Source of the DNA: JAVBLY01 sp031553035
Lineage (GTDB): Bacteria > Bacillota > Clostridia > Peptostreptococcales > Anaerovoracaceae
NCBI GenBank assembly: GCA_031553035.1
Contig: JAVBLY010000004.1
Span: 111,719 to 175,718 of the forward strand
DNA: 64,000 nucleotides
Direction: 5' to 3'
Each line of letters opens with the position of its first letter. Positions within the stretch are counted from its first letter, which is position 1. A program made the translations under genes and the position numbers. Below are positions 25,067 to 34,252 of the stretch, piece by piece. Below the pieces are notes generated by a model. That model was not told the origin of the DNA and made no database searches. It worked only from the letters and a program-made list of their open reading frames with translations.

Positions 25067-25807
25067 TTGATCAAATCCGGTAGAATAGCAATAATAGATG
25101 AACTAAGAGGATTGGCACTGCTGAATATGATAGTATATCATTTTCTGTATGATCTTGCTGCCATTTACAATTCGGGACCTGATTGGATGTTTTCACCGAA
25201 AACTGAAATATGGCAGGAATATATCTGTATTTCATTTATAGCCATCGCCGGGATCTCGATCCCATATGCAAAGAATCCTTTTAAACACGGTATAATAGTA
25301 CTTGCTTGCGGAATCGGTATCAGTCTTGTCACATATGCCTTTATGCCTGAGATGTTCATAGTGTTTGGCATACTTCATATGATAGGGATATCTATTCTTC
25401 TTTATGTTATTTTGAGACACCCCATAAATAAAATAAACAATATTATTGGATTTATTGTATCTATAGTGCTTGTGATTCTTACCTGGAATGCTGTTAACGG
25501 GTATCTCGGAATAGGCGATTTTACCATAAGTTTGCCTGTAATCGAATCTAATTGGTTGTTGCCGCTGGGAATTACATCAGGAAGTTTTACATCAGCTGAT
25601 TATTTTCCGTTGCTTCCGTATTTCTTTATCTTTACAGCAGGTGTATTCCTTTCGGACTGGATAAAAAGGTGGCCGCTCTGGACCAGAAAAACCCATATTC
25701 GACCGCTGCAGTTTGTCGGTCAGCACACTCTAATAATTTATCTTGCACATCAACCTCTAATACTCAGCTGTCTCTATCTGTATTTTAATTTCATCGCACC
25801 CCAATAA
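25067..25807 (+). CDS. DUF1624 / HGSNAT-like membrane acyltransferase
   Basis: 246 residues starting at TTG behind AGGAG. The N-terminus RIAIIDELRGLALLNMIVYHF is the typical DUF1624 signature with a conserved Asp, Arg and His. About seven membrane segments follow. The family is related to heparan-alpha-glucosaminide N-acetyltransferase and probably moves acyl groups across the membrane. The substrate is unknown. It lies 16 nt after the rRNA methyltransferase and ends at a strong terminator. Confidence 0.8.
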   Translation: MIKSGRIAIIDELRGLALLNMIVYHFLYDLAAIYNSGPDWMFSPKTEIWQEYICISFIAIAGISIPYAKNPFKHGIIVLACGIGISLVTYAFMPEMFIVFGILHMIGISILLYVILRHPINKINNIIGFIVSIVLVILTWNAVNGYLGIGDFTISLPVIESNWLLPLGITSGSFTSADYFPLLPYFFIFTAGVFLSDWIKRWPLWTRKTHIRPLQFVGQHTLIIYLAHQPLILSCLYLYFNFIAPQ

Positions 25808-25838
25808 AAAAACCGCTTCAAAAGAAGCGATTTTTTTT
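25804..25838. terminator. Bidirectional terminator
   Basis: CGCTTC-AAAA-GAAGCG is followed by eight T residues on the plus strand and preceded by seven A residues, giving a T run on the minus strand. It serves the acyltransferase gene and the convergent desulfoferrodoxin gene. Confidence 0.9.
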
Positions 25839-25856
25839 ATGTCTTTAGCTAATCTG

Positions 25857-26243
25857 TTATTCTGATGCGACCCACAATCCGTGAAGGTTACAATATTCAT
25901 ATGCTGTGATGGGACCCTCATCTTCATGAATGTAGAATACTGCTTCGGGCTTTTCACCAGGTTTGAGTTCTTCTCTTTCTGTAGTTCCTTTGGCATTTGT
26001 TACCAGTATCCACATGATGTAATGTTCATCAAGCATTGGATGTTCTACTGATCCGACCTTTACTGTTACTTTGTTTCCGTCTCGTTCGATTACCGGAACG
26101 TGTTTTTCCTGAGCGGCATCAGTTGAATTTGCCTTGAGTAATTCCATATCTTGTCCACAGCAAACGGGAGTAACACCGCTGTCATTGATAACTCCGAATA
26201 AGTTACCGCATATGTTGCATCTGTAAAATTTCTTTTCGATCAT
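25857..26243 (-). CDS. dfx: Desulfoferrodoxin (superoxide reductase)
   Basis: 128 residues. The N-terminal desulforedoxin domain has the four Cys of centre I (YRCNICG and VCCGQD). The superoxide-reducing centre II has its His in EKHVPVI, EHPMLDEHYI and its Cys-His in CNLHGLW. It reduces superoxide to peroxide without making oxygen, a protection system of anaerobes. The start follows AGGAGGTAAATC. It stands alone between convergent and parallel neighbours. Confidence 0.95.
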   Translation of the reverse strand: MIEKKFYRCNICGNLFGVINDSGVTPVCCGQDMELLKANSTDAAQEKHVPVIERDGNKVTVKVGSVEHPMLDEHYIMWILVTNAKGTTEREELKPGEKPEAVFYIHEDEGPITAYEYCNLHGLWVASE

Positions 26244-26324
26244 GATTTACCTCCTATATAAAAATATACAATAGTTGATGTTCGTCTTATATTATCATAT
26301 ACCCTGATAAGTTGATTTGAAACT

Positions 26325-27860
26325 TTACCGGGTACTAAGACCATTGAGAAATTTCAGTATTGTACAAGCGGGAATGTCTACACTATCCAGCTTAGCATAC
26401 TCAGTGATTTCTCCCTGATATTCATCAGTAAAACCGATTGAAACAATTTCCAAATCCGGGCTTTTCTCCTTGAAAAAACCAAGTTCAGTACGAGTGGTCC
26501 TATATCCCATATTTGCTTTTATCTTTAAATCTGTTTTATATATTTCTGATAGTTGAGAGGGGAGATATGACTTTTTATCTGTATTGTAGCCGTCCACCTG
26601 ATCCTTTATGTTAAGAGTCATATTGGAAATCTTAGCGATTTGCGTATGATCGACTATCATTTTGTCAAGAGCGGATTCCAGCTTTGATTGAGCGAATATT
26701 TCACACACGATTTCTGTATCTGTGACATTGACAGAACCGACATTAGAAGAAGCTGTCACTTTATCATTGTCATTATATTTGCCGTCCACGATACTATATA
26801 AAAAGCTGATCAGGGAGTCGACATCTTTATCTGCAAGTGCTTTATCAGGAACAGTTGTTTCAAGGATCTCAAGTTTGGCGTTAGGATCACTTTCCGAATG
26901 TTCTTTGAGATATGCTTTTTTAGCTTTATTGAATATTGTGTTTATCTTGTTTTTTTCATATTCATTAAGGGTTATAACTGCTTTTGCACATTTCGGAATT
27001 TCGGTAGCTTTATCTCCGCTTTCGATGTCATTCAATTCAAAGGTAAGTCCTTCACTTTTTGTAAGAGCCATTACTTCCGCAAGGAACATAATGGGATTTC
27101 CCTGATTCTTTTGTGCACCAACACCGGAATCTCCACCTACAAAACCATCGGCAGCCAGAACAAATGAATATTTATTGCGAGTATCGTTTTTTTCTACTTT
27201 TTCAACACAAGACAGGACGGATGAATAAGCTGAACCGGTTTCAATGTTTTCGGTGTTGTTATTATTGAGATTTATAAGGTATTCTCCTTTTAGAAATTCC
27301 GCATCAATATTCTTTGCGCCGGTCATATTGCCTTCGCCGTCAACAGTGAAAATAGCTTTGACTTTGCCTTGTTCAGCAGTGCTTCCCAAGACATAAAACA
27401 TTGTGGCCATCCCAAGACCGCTGGAAGCGCCAAGGCTTGTATGATTTCCGGTTATCTTTCCTGTATCATCATTTATCATAGGTGTTATACCGTCTTTGGT
27501 TGGGTCGAATATTATTGAAGGGCTTGATTTTACGACCATATCCATGTTCGACTGGAGCACTGTGACCGGTGCGTTTTCATAGCCTGCTGATGCTGGCTTT
27601 TCAATCATTATATTTCCTGCTTTGTCTGTTTTGCTTTTAAGTCCCAGAGCTTTGGCTCGGTCTGTGATGTACTTACTGACTTTGCTCATGTCGTCGCCGT
27701 TATTGCGGGGGACTGCTGAGATATCAGTGAATTCCTTGAGTATAGCCATCTGCATCTCATCTTCAACAGTTGACTCTTCTTCGTTTTTCCCGCAGGAAGT
27801 GAGCAATGCACTTCCTATTAAAGTAATTATCAGTATTAACGAAATATATTTTTTATTCAT
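26325..27860 (-). CDS. Lipoprotein derived from M20C dipeptidase (PepD), probably inactive
   Basis: About 511 residues from the ATG at 27860, behind AAGGAG. The N-terminus is a lipoprotein signal with lipobox LLTSC. The rest aligns along its length with aminoacyl-histidine dipeptidases. The metal-binding positions are changed: the GHLDMV motif reads SNMDMV (His to Asn), TTLGADNG reads TSLGASSG (Asp to Ser), TVDEETGMTGA reads TVDGEGNMTGA (the Glu pair lost), and the C-terminal metal His is absent. I infer a surface-anchored protein that kept the fold and perhaps peptide binding but not hydrolysis. No partner gene is adjacent. Confidence 0.72.
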   Translation of the reverse strand: MNKKYISLILIITLIGSALLTSCGKNEEESTVEDEMQMAILKEFTDISAVPRNNGDDMSKVSKYITDRAKALGLKSKTDKAGNIMIEKPASAGYENAPVTVLQSNMDMVVKSSPSIIFDPTKDGITPMINDDTGKITGNHTSLGASSGLGMATMFYVLGSTAEQGKVKAIFTVDGEGNMTGAKNIDAEFLKGEYLINLNNNNTENIETGSAYSSVLSCVEKVEKNDTRNKYSFVLAADGFVGGDSGVGAQKNQGNPIMFLAEVMALTKSEGLTFELNDIESGDKATEIPKCAKAVITLNEYEKNKINTIFNKAKKAYLKEHSESDPNAKLEILETTVPDKALADKDVDSLISFLYSIVDGKYNDNDKVTASSNVGSVNVTDTEIVCEIFAQSKLESALDKMIVDHTQIAKISNMTLNIKDQVDGYNTDKKSYLPSQLSEIYKTDLKIKANMGYRTTRTELGFFKEKSPDLEIVSIGFTDEYQGEITEYAKLDSVDIPACTILKFLNGLSTR

Positions 27861-28037
27861 TAATTTATCTCCTTTATGCACCCATCCACTATACCATAAA
27901 GAAGATAGACGAGGAATAAATTAAAGTAGATTTCACACAAAAGACAAATTTTGAAAGATTATTCCTTGAAATGAGTCAGAACCTGTGGTATAGTTAGTTT
28001 CGTTCGTGATTAAATTATGCAGAAGGAGGTGGAACGA

Positions 28038-28229
28038 ATGTCAAGAAAATGCGAAATATGCGGAAAAGGGCAGGTTTCTGGAAATAACGTTTCTCACTCA
28101 AACAGACACACCAGAAGAAAATGGAACGCAAATATTCAGTCAGTAAAGATTGAAGAAGGCGGAACAAAAAAAAGAATAAACGTATGCACAAGATGCATCA
28201 AGTCCGGAAAAGTACAAAGAGCAATATAA
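28038..28229 (+). CDS. rpmB: Ribosomal protein L28
   Basis: 63 residues from the ATG at 28038, behind AGGAGGTGGAACG; an earlier in-frame ATG overlaps that ribosome site and is unlikely. The zinc-type Cys pairs are CEICG and CTRC. The SHSNRHTRRKW stretch is typical. It has its own promoter region (TATAGT near 27990) and terminator. Confidence 0.95.
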   Translation: MSRKCEICGKGQVSGNNVSHSNRHTRRKWNANIQSVKIEEGGTKKRINVCTRCIKSGKVQRAI

Positions 28230-28257
28230 TTCCGGGATTTATAGAATTGGCTAAACG

Positions 28258-28284
28258 ACCGGTGACAGGATTGCCGGTTTTTTC
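28258..28284 (+). terminator. Terminator after rpmB
   Basis: ACCGG pairs with CCGGT across an 11-nt loop, followed by six T residues and more T-rich sequence. The stem is short, so it may be leaky. Confidence 0.65.
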
Positions 28285-28366
28285 TTTTTTTGCTATTTTA
28301 CCTTGGATGCCGATATGATAGAATAATATTCAAATACATCTCAAATAAAATGATAAAGGTAATCAT

Positions 28367-28756
28367 ATGTTATACAGCGAAAAAAATGAGTTCGGCAAGA
28401 TCGAATTCGACGAAAAGATAATCGGAAATATAATAAGAAGGGCATCCGATAACTTTGATGGTCGAGTCATGCTATCAGGTGCCAAAGGCAGGATCAAAAA
28501 GAACTCTCCGAAAGACAGAAATTCCGATGATATCACATTTATGAATATGAAAAACAGTGAAGAAGGTTACGTGATTGATGTATATATAGTTTTGAAATTC
28601 GGAACCAGCATCAGACGTACATCAAACGAACTTATCAAAACGATCCGGGAACAGGTTACTCAGATCACAGAGATGAAGATCAGCAAAGTCAGAATAATAA
28701 TTACAGGTATGCTCTCTAAGAATTTCTCAAGAAGGCACATCGAGGTCGAAGGGTAA
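28367..28756 (+). CDS. Asp23/Gls24 family protein
   Basis: 129 residues. It resembles the Asp23/Gls24/YloU family: a short N-terminal strand (NEFGKIEFDEKIIGNIIRRA), then the I-D-V-Y-I-V-L-K-F-G stretch and a helix with TIREQV. In other Firmicutes the family links to cell-envelope stress, and the gene stands between rpmB and the DhaK-like gene and recG. The kinase-like gene is missing here. Its stop overlaps the recG start (TAATG). The region of low similarity in the middle is rich in Lys and Asn. Confidence 0.75.
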   Translation: MLYSEKNEFGKIEFDEKIIGNIIRRASDNFDGRVMLSGAKGRIKKNSPKDRNSDDITFMNMKNSEEGYVIDVYIVLKFGTSIRRTSNELIKTIREQVTQITEMKISKVRIIITGMLSKNFSRRHIEVEG

Positions 28757-30804
28757 TGCTGGATCTGACAAGCCCTGTATCGGACATCAAGGGGATAGGT
28801 CCCAAAAAACAAAAAATACTTAAAAAACTGGAGGTTTTCACTGTGGAAGACCTTCTTTATTATTTTCCCAGAAATTATGAAGACAGGCGGAACAAGGTAT
28901 CAATCTCAGAATTAATCGAAGGTCAGCCGTCTGTAATAACAGGAGAGGTGATATCGAAGGAAAGCCCTAAAGGTTATATGCGGGGCAAGTCTCCCTTCAA
29001 ACTTTATGTAAAGGATGAAACTGGAGTACTGGAAATCGTATTTTTTAAATCTGTCTATATGGACAACATATTTAAAATTGGAAAGACATTCATATTCTAC
29101 GGCTCTCCTACGAGAAGTATGAACAAGCTTCAGCTCATACATCCGGATTTCAGACCTGAAAGTGAAGGTACCGGACCGGAAATACTTCCCGTATACCCGC
29201 TGACTGAAGGTCTGGGTCAGAGAGAGATAAGAAAATGGGAGGAATCGCTGATTCCTCTGGCAGCCTCAATGGCAGAATATCTGCCTGAATCTACACTTAA
29301 AAGAAATAATCTTTGTGGTATTTCATATGCTCTTTCGAATATCCACTTCCCGGAAGACAAAAAGAAATACCTCGAGGCCAGATACCGGCTGGTGTTCGAA
29401 GAACTTCTCGAACTTCATCTGGGGCTGACTCTCCTAAAGAATAACAGCACATCGGATGACAAAGGAATCGCTTTCTCTGTAGATGCAGACCCGACGGAAT
29501 TTGTAAACAGCCTTGAATTTCAGCTTACCGATGCTCAGGATAGAGTCATAAAAGAAATAATCAGGGATATGGAAGAATCCAGTCCTATGAACAGGCTTGT
29601 TCAGGGCGATGTTGGATCGGGAAAAACAGTGATAGCGGCATCTGCAATGTACAAGGCGGTGGAATCAGGATACCAGGCAGTTATGATGGCACCAACGGAG
29701 ATACTGGCCTCACAGCATTTTGGGGAGATCAAAAGATTGTTTGCCGGATTTGATATCAATATCGGATTTCTTTCCGGGTCAGTCAAAAAAAACGAAAGAA
29801 ATGAAACTTTGAAAAATCTGGCTGACGGAAATATAGATATCATGATCGGTACCCATGCACTGATACAGGAAGATGTCAAATATAAAAATCTCGGGTTGGC
29901 CGTGACGGACGAACAGCACAGATTCGGTGTCAGACAAAGGATAGCCCTTTCGGAAAAAGGTAAAAATCCTGATGTGCTTGTAATGACAGCAACTCCCATA
30001 CCCAGAACACTGGCTTTTATACTGTACGGGGATCTTGATATTTCCGTGATCGATGAAATGCCTCCGGGAAGGCAAAAAATCATCACCAAGTATGTAGGCG
30101 GCAGGGAACGGTCAGCCGCATATGATTTCGTTATGAAAGAAGTGGAAAAGGGTAGGCAAGCTTATGTTGTTGCACCTTTGATCGAAGATTCAGAAGTGCT
30201 GGAGCAGCTTAAAAGCACAGAAACTCTTTATAAAGATCTACAGAAAAAATTTAAAGGATACTCACTGGCACTTCTCCACGGTGCAATGAAGCAAGCCGAA
30301 AAAGATCAGATAATGGAGAGTTTTTACAAGGGAGAAATACAGGTTCTTGTCTCTACTGTCGTAATTGAAGTCGGAATAAATGTCAAAAATTCAACAGTAA
30401 TGGTCATTGAGAATGCAGAACGTTTCGGTCTGGCCCAGCTCCATCAGCTCAGAGGTCGAGTGGGAAGGGGAGAACATCAATCGTATTGTGTGCTCATATC
30501 AGATTCTAAGACAGATGAAGCTAGAGAAAGGCTGGATCTCATGACAAAGACCGACGACGGATTTGAGATCTCCGAAAGAGATCTTGAAATGAGAGGGCCG
30601 GGAGATCTGTTCGGTTCACGTCAGCACGGCCTGCCAAGACTGAGACTCAGTGACCTTATCAAACATGTAAACATTCTTGAGGTCATAAAACAGGAATCAA
30701 AGGCACTTTTAGAAGCCGATCCGGACCTTTCAGATCATTTAAACAAACCTCTTAAAAATAAAATAGAAAAGATGTTTTTTGATTTGAATAAAATTGGACT
30801 ATAA
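28756..30804 (+). CDS. recG: ATP-dependent DNA helicase RecG
   Basis: 682 residues. The N-terminal wedge/OB domain (VSDIKGIGPKKQKIL, then the SVITGEVISKE strand) precedes the helicase core. Walker A is QGDVGSGKTVIA, the DEAD-box-like motif is VTDEQHRFGV, TATPIPRTLA is motif III, and QLRGRVGRGE is motif VI. RecG remodels stalled replication forks. Confidence 0.96.
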   Translation: MLDLTSPVSDIKGIGPKKQKILKKLEVFTVEDLLYYFPRNYEDRRNKVSISELIEGQPSVITGEVISKESPKGYMRGKSPFKLYVKDETGVLEIVFFKSVYMDNIFKIGKTFIFYGSPTRSMNKLQLIHPDFRPESEGTGPEILPVYPLTEGLGQREIRKWEESLIPLAASMAEYLPESTLKRNNLCGISYALSNIHFPEDKKKYLEARYRLVFEELLELHLGLTLLKNNSTSDDKGIAFSVDADPTEFVNSLEFQLTDAQDRVIKEIIRDMEESSPMNRLVQGDVGSGKTVIAASAMYKAVESGYQAVMMAPTEILASQHFGEIKRLFAGFDINIGFLSGSVKKNERNETLKNLADGNIDIMIGTHALIQEDVKYKNLGLAVTDEQHRFGVRQRIALSEKGKNPDVLVMTATPIPRTLAFILYGDLDISVIDEMPPGRQKIITKYVGGRERSAAYDFVMKEVEKGRQAYVVAPLIEDSEVLEQLKSTETLYKDLQKKFKGYSLALLHGAMKQAEKDQIMESFYKGEIQVLVSTVVIEVGINVKNSTVMVIENAERFGLAQLHQLRGRVGRGEHQSYCVLISDSKTDEARERLDLMTKTDDGFEISERDLEMRGPGDLFGSRQHGLPRLRLSDLIKHVNILEVIKQESKALLEADPDLSDHLNKPLKNKIEKMFFDLNKIGL

Positions 30805-30885
30805 TATAAAATATATTTAATGTTATTACTGATAAATTCAATTAATATAAAATATATTTACATTTATAAAGCAATGTTGTATAAT
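30802..30885 (+). promoter_or_regulatory. hipBA promoter with two direct operator repeats
   Basis: The 18-bp sequence TAATATAAAATATATTTA occurs twice, at 30802-30819 and 30843-30860, exactly 41 bp apart, which puts both on the same face of the DNA. Each is nearly palindromic. The second copy overlaps the -35 box TTTACA (30857-30862), which is 17 nt from TATAAT (30880-30885). I infer binding by the HipB-like protein encoded next. Confidence 0.6.
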
Positions 30886-30902
30886 ATTATCAGGTGATGA
30901 TA

Positions 30903-31196
30903 ATGATTAATAACAGAGAAAAATATTTAGGTGAACAAATCAAATCTGCAAGGCTCAGAAAGAATATGACACAGGGAGAAGTAGCAGCAAGAATAGGAGT
31001 AACTCTTCCTACCATATCAAGACTTGAATCCGGGAAGGGATCCTCTCTTGATACTTTTATTAAGGTCGTTGATGTACTTGGAGAAGGCAAATGGCTTGAT
31101 TCATTTGCGCCAAAAGTTGCGGTAAGTCCAATGGCAATGAAAAAAAAGACAGAGACGCGGAAACGGGCCAGCAGCAAAAAGAAGGCACTTAAATGA
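30903..31196 (+). CDS. hipB: HipB-like antitoxin / XRE repressor
   Basis: 97 residues from the ATG at 30903; in-frame GTG and ATG codons lie 9 and 6 bases upstream. The helix-turn-helix is TQGEVAARIGVTLPTISRLE. The C-terminus is an unusually basic tail (KKKTETRKRASSKKK), which could reach DNA or the toxin. In known HipBA systems the protein neutralises HipA and represses its own operon. The stop overlaps the hipA start (ATGA). Confidence 0.85.
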   Translation: MINNREKYLGEQIKSARLRKNMTQGEVAARIGVTLPTISRLESGKGSSLDTFIKVVDVLGEGKWLDSFAPKVAVSPMAMKKKTETRKRASSKKKALK

Positions 31197-32470
31197 AATA
31201 TGTTCCCACAGATCTGATAGAAGTGATGTATCATCACGAGTCTGTCGGTGCTCTGGCACTGGACATAAACAGCGGGTTTTATGCTTTTGAGTATGATCCG
31301 GAATTTTCCAAGTCCGGCATTGAACTGAGTCCTCTCACTATGCCACTCAGCAGGAATGAGCCGGTTGTTTTTCCATATTTGCCAGAAGCCACTTATCATA
31401 AACTTCCGCCTTTTATCGCAGATTCCCTTCCTGATACATTCGGCAACGCTCTGATCGATGTTTGGATGGCAAGAAACGATATCGAAAAATCCAGCCTGAC
31501 CGTCCTGGACAGGTTGGCATATATAGGCAGAAGAGGCATGGGTGCTCTTGAATTCAAGCCAATGATCAAGCTGGGAGATCGCAGACCAACTGCCATCGAA
31601 ATGAACGATCTTGTGACAACTGCAAGAAAAGCCGTCAATGTAGATCTTGCCGGAGATGTAAGGGGAGTCACAGATTCGGCTATCAGACAGCTGATTTCCG
31701 TAGGGACATCCGCAGGCGGAGCAAGAGCGAAAGCGGTAATCGGATTTGATCCCGTAAAAGAAAAATTTCTTTCAGGTCAATTCGACCTTCCTGAGAATTA
31801 CGAACACTGGATGATAAAATTCGATCTTCCCGAGCAGGAAGGCGCAAACTCAATACGAGAATACGGCCGAATCGAATATGCATATTATCTTATGGCAAAG
31901 GAATGCGGGATAAATATGACCGAATCCAGATTGGCAGTCATAGACGACAGGGCCCATTTTATGACAAAGAGATTCGACCGCAGCGGCAACGAAAAGATTC
32001 ATATGCAAAGTCTGTGTGCAATGTCTGAACTTGATTACAATATGAGGGCTGTCCATGATTACATCCAGTATTTTAATACAATAAACGAACTGGATCTAGG
32101 TTACAACGCAGTTGACCAGGCTTTTGCAAGAATGGCATTCAACATTGTAATGCACAACAATGATGATCATTCAAAGAATCATGGATTTTTGTTTCATAAT
32201 GGTTTATGGCAGCTGTCACCGGCCTATGATCTGACATTTGCTTCGGATCCGGGCAATAAATGGCTGAATCAGCATCTTATGGGTGTAAACGGCAAGTTCG
32301 CAGATATAAACGACGAGGATATGTTGGAAGTCGGACATAAGTTTTACGTAAAAAATCCGGAAACCATACTCAGAGATATTAGAAAGGTAGCCGGCTTCTG
32401 GCCTGATTTTGCGGGAGAGTCGGGACTGTCTGCCAGTGAGACAAAGAGAGTAGGCAATTTACTTTTGTAA
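31193..32470 (+). CDS. hipA: HipA-like serine/threonine kinase toxin
   Basis: 425 residues. The N-terminal Couple_hipA domain and the HipA kinase domain are both present. The glycine-rich GTSAGGARAKA loop, the HNNDDHSKNHGF catalytic loop and the SPAYDL metal site are intact, so it is probably active. E. coli HipA phosphorylates glutamyl-tRNA synthetase and causes growth arrest. The target here is not known. There is no sign of frameshift or decay. Confidence 0.88.
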   Translation: MKYVPTDLIEVMYHHESVGALALDINSGFYAFEYDPEFSKSGIELSPLTMPLSRNEPVVFPYLPEATYHKLPPFIADSLPDTFGNALIDVWMARNDIEKSSLTVLDRLAYIGRRGMGALEFKPMIKLGDRRPTAIEMNDLVTTARKAVNVDLAGDVRGVTDSAIRQLISVGTSAGGARAKAVIGFDPVKEKFLSGQFDLPENYEHWMIKFDLPEQEGANSIREYGRIEYAYYLMAKECGINMTESRLAVIDDRAHFMTKRFDRSGNEKIHMQSLCAMSELDYNMRAVHDYIQYFNTINELDLGYNAVDQAFARMAFNIVMHNNDDHSKNHGFLFHNGLWQLSPAYDLTFASDPGNKWLNQHLMGVNGKFADINDEDMLEVGHKFYVKNPETILRDIRKVAGFWPDFAGESGLSASETKRVGNLLL

Positions 32471-32581
32471 CGTCCGAATTAAATTGTAAATTCTGTTGTT
32501 TTTATATAGACTCTTACTGTATAATAATCCATAACGTAACAGACTGAAACAATGATAACGAGTAATCGTGAGGTGGTAATA

Positions 32582-33136
32582 ATGAGGGTTATAGCAGGAG
32601 AAAAAAAGGGACGTAAATTAGGCTCGCCAAAGGGAGATCTTATAAGGCCTACACCCGATAAGGTCAAGGGGGCATTGTTCAATATTCTTGCGGAAAAGAA
32701 CTCAGATGCCATAATAATAGACTTATTTGCTGGAAGCGGAGCTATAGGAATCGAAGCCCTCAGCAGGGGGGCCAGGAAAGTTTATTTCGGCGATTTCGAT
32801 AAAGCAAGTTTCAATCTCGTAAAGAAAAATCTGGAACATCTGGATTACACAAAAGAAGACGATGATAAAGGTGAAGTGCTCTATGGAGATTACAGCGAGG
32901 TCCTTACTGAGATCAAAGAAAAAGCAGATATAATATTTCTTGACCCGCCTTACGGCAAAGGCATATATGAAGATGTGCTGAATTCAATTTCGGATAATGA
33001 TTCTCTCAAAAAAGACGGAGTTATCATCATCGAACGGGATACATGGAATCCTATCCCTGATGAAGTTGCAAAATACACGAAAAAAGATACAAGGAAATAC
33101 GGTAAAACATCAATAGACATTTTTGAGATAAAATAA
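32582..33136 (+). CDS. rsmD: 16S rRNA (guanine966-N2)-methyltransferase
   Basis: 184 residues from the ATG at 32582, behind GAGGTGGTAATA; the frame runs upstream without a ribosome site. The SAM site is IDLFAGSGAIGIEALSRGA and the catalytic DPPY motif is intact (FLDPPYGKG). rsmD-coaD is the classic gene pair. A weak TTGTTT/TATAAT promoter lies near 32500-32525. Confidence 0.93.
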   Translation: MRVIAGEKKGRKLGSPKGDLIRPTPDKVKGALFNILAEKNSDAIIIDLFAGSGAIGIEALSRGARKVYFGDFDKASFNLVKKNLEHLDYTKEDDDKGEVLYGDYSEVLTEIKEKADIIFLDPPYGKGIYEDVLNSISDNDSLKKDGVIIIERDTWNPIPDEVAKYTKKDTRKYGKTSIDIFEIK

Positions 33137-33162
33137 TTTGGCAGATAGAGGAACTGAAGCTC

Positions 33163-33654
33163 ATGAAAAATACCAAAATGCTGTACGCCGGAACTTTTGA
33201 CCCCATTACAAACGGACATCTGGATCTCATAAGGAGAGGGTCGAAAATGTGTAAAGAACTTGTGGTAGGAGTCCTTTCAAATAAATCAAAGCAGCCACTT
33301 TTTTCTACGGATGAGCGGATCAAAATGATCGAGATGTGCACCGGTGACATAGACAATATAAAGATAGATACATTTGACGGGCTGCTGGCCGATTATGTGA
33401 AGATGAACAATATTGACATCGTGCTCAGAGGTCTTCGGATGTATATGGACTTTGAATACGAAATGCAGATGGCACAGATGAATGCAAGACTTTATAACGG
33501 AGATGTGGAGACGGTTTTTCTCATGACCGCTCCGGACTATTCCTTCGTCAGCTCCAGCATTGTAAAGGAAGTTTCCCTTCTTAAAGGAGATGTGGATGGT
33601 CTCGTACCGGACTCAGTTCTGGAGTTTATGAAGGATAAATACAGCAAACTGTAA
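33163..33654 (+). CDS. coaD: Phosphopantetheine adenylyltransferase
   Basis: 163 residues. It makes dephospho-CoA from phosphopantetheine and ATP. The nucleotidyl-transferase motif is GTFDPITNGHLDLI and the second ATP motif is SFVSSSIVKEV. It follows rsmD by 26 nt. Another ATG five codons downstream is a possible start. Confidence 0.95.
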   Translation: MKNTKMLYAGTFDPITNGHLDLIRRGSKMCKELVVGVLSNKSKQPLFSTDERIKMIEMCTGDIDNIKIDTFDGLLADYVKMNNIDIVLRGLRMYMDFEYEMQMAQMNARLYNGDVETVFLMTAPDYSFVSSSIVKEVSLLKGDVDGLVPDSVLEFMKDKYSKL

Positions 33655-33712
33655 TCAAATTATTTACGTAATATTTTATATTAAGGAGAAAACAACAACG
33701 GAGGTTGCATAA

Positions 33713-34252
33713 ATGAAAGTACTTGACCTACTTGAAGAAATCGAAGAAATCGCGGATACAAGTTCCAGTGTACCACTAACTGCCAAGATCATGGTGGACA
33801 GAGAAGAGATCCTTGAGATCGTAAAAGACATCAAGGTCGCGCTCCCTGATGAGATCCAGCAGGCACAGTTCATCAAGAATGAGCGCCAGAGGATACTGGA
33901 AGAAGCAAAGAACGAGTACGAAATGCTCATAAAAGATGCGGAAAAACAAGCAGAAATGCTTGTTGATGATCACGAGATCACTACTCAGGCTAAGCACAGA
34001 GCCATGGAAATCACCAAAAGAGCAGAAGATAATGTCAGACAGCTCAAAATGGGATCATTCGAATATGTGGACAAGATACTCTTCGATTTCCAGGAGAAGA
34101 TGGAGATACTCAACACTCAGTATTTCGGTGACATGTTCAATAATCTTCAGAAGACTTTTGATGATATCAATGACAAGCTTCTGGAGAACAGAAACGAGAT
34201 CAAAGAATTGGCTTACCAGACAAGGGTAGACGCTGACGATAAAGACGAATAA
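33713..34252 (+). CDS. Conserved coiled-coil protein
   Basis: 179 residues, acidic, soluble, predicted mostly helical with a long coiled coil from about residue 50 to 110 (heptads around KNERQRILEEAKNEYEML). It resembles the F-type ATPase b-subunit-like or DivIVA-like coiled-coil proteins found between coaD and ylbM/tmcAL in Clostridia. No function is assigned. The start follows ACGGAGG, and the stop overlaps tmcAL (TAATG), so the pair is coupled. Confidence 0.7.
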   Translation: MKVLDLLEEIEEIADTSSSVPLTAKIMVDREEILEIVKDIKVALPDEIQQAQFIKNERQRILEEAKNEYEMLIKDAEKQAEMLVDDHEITTQAKHRAMEITKRAEDNVRQLKMGSFEYVDKILFDFQEKMEILNTQYFGDMFNNLQKTFDDINDKLLENRNEIKELAYQTRVDADDKDE

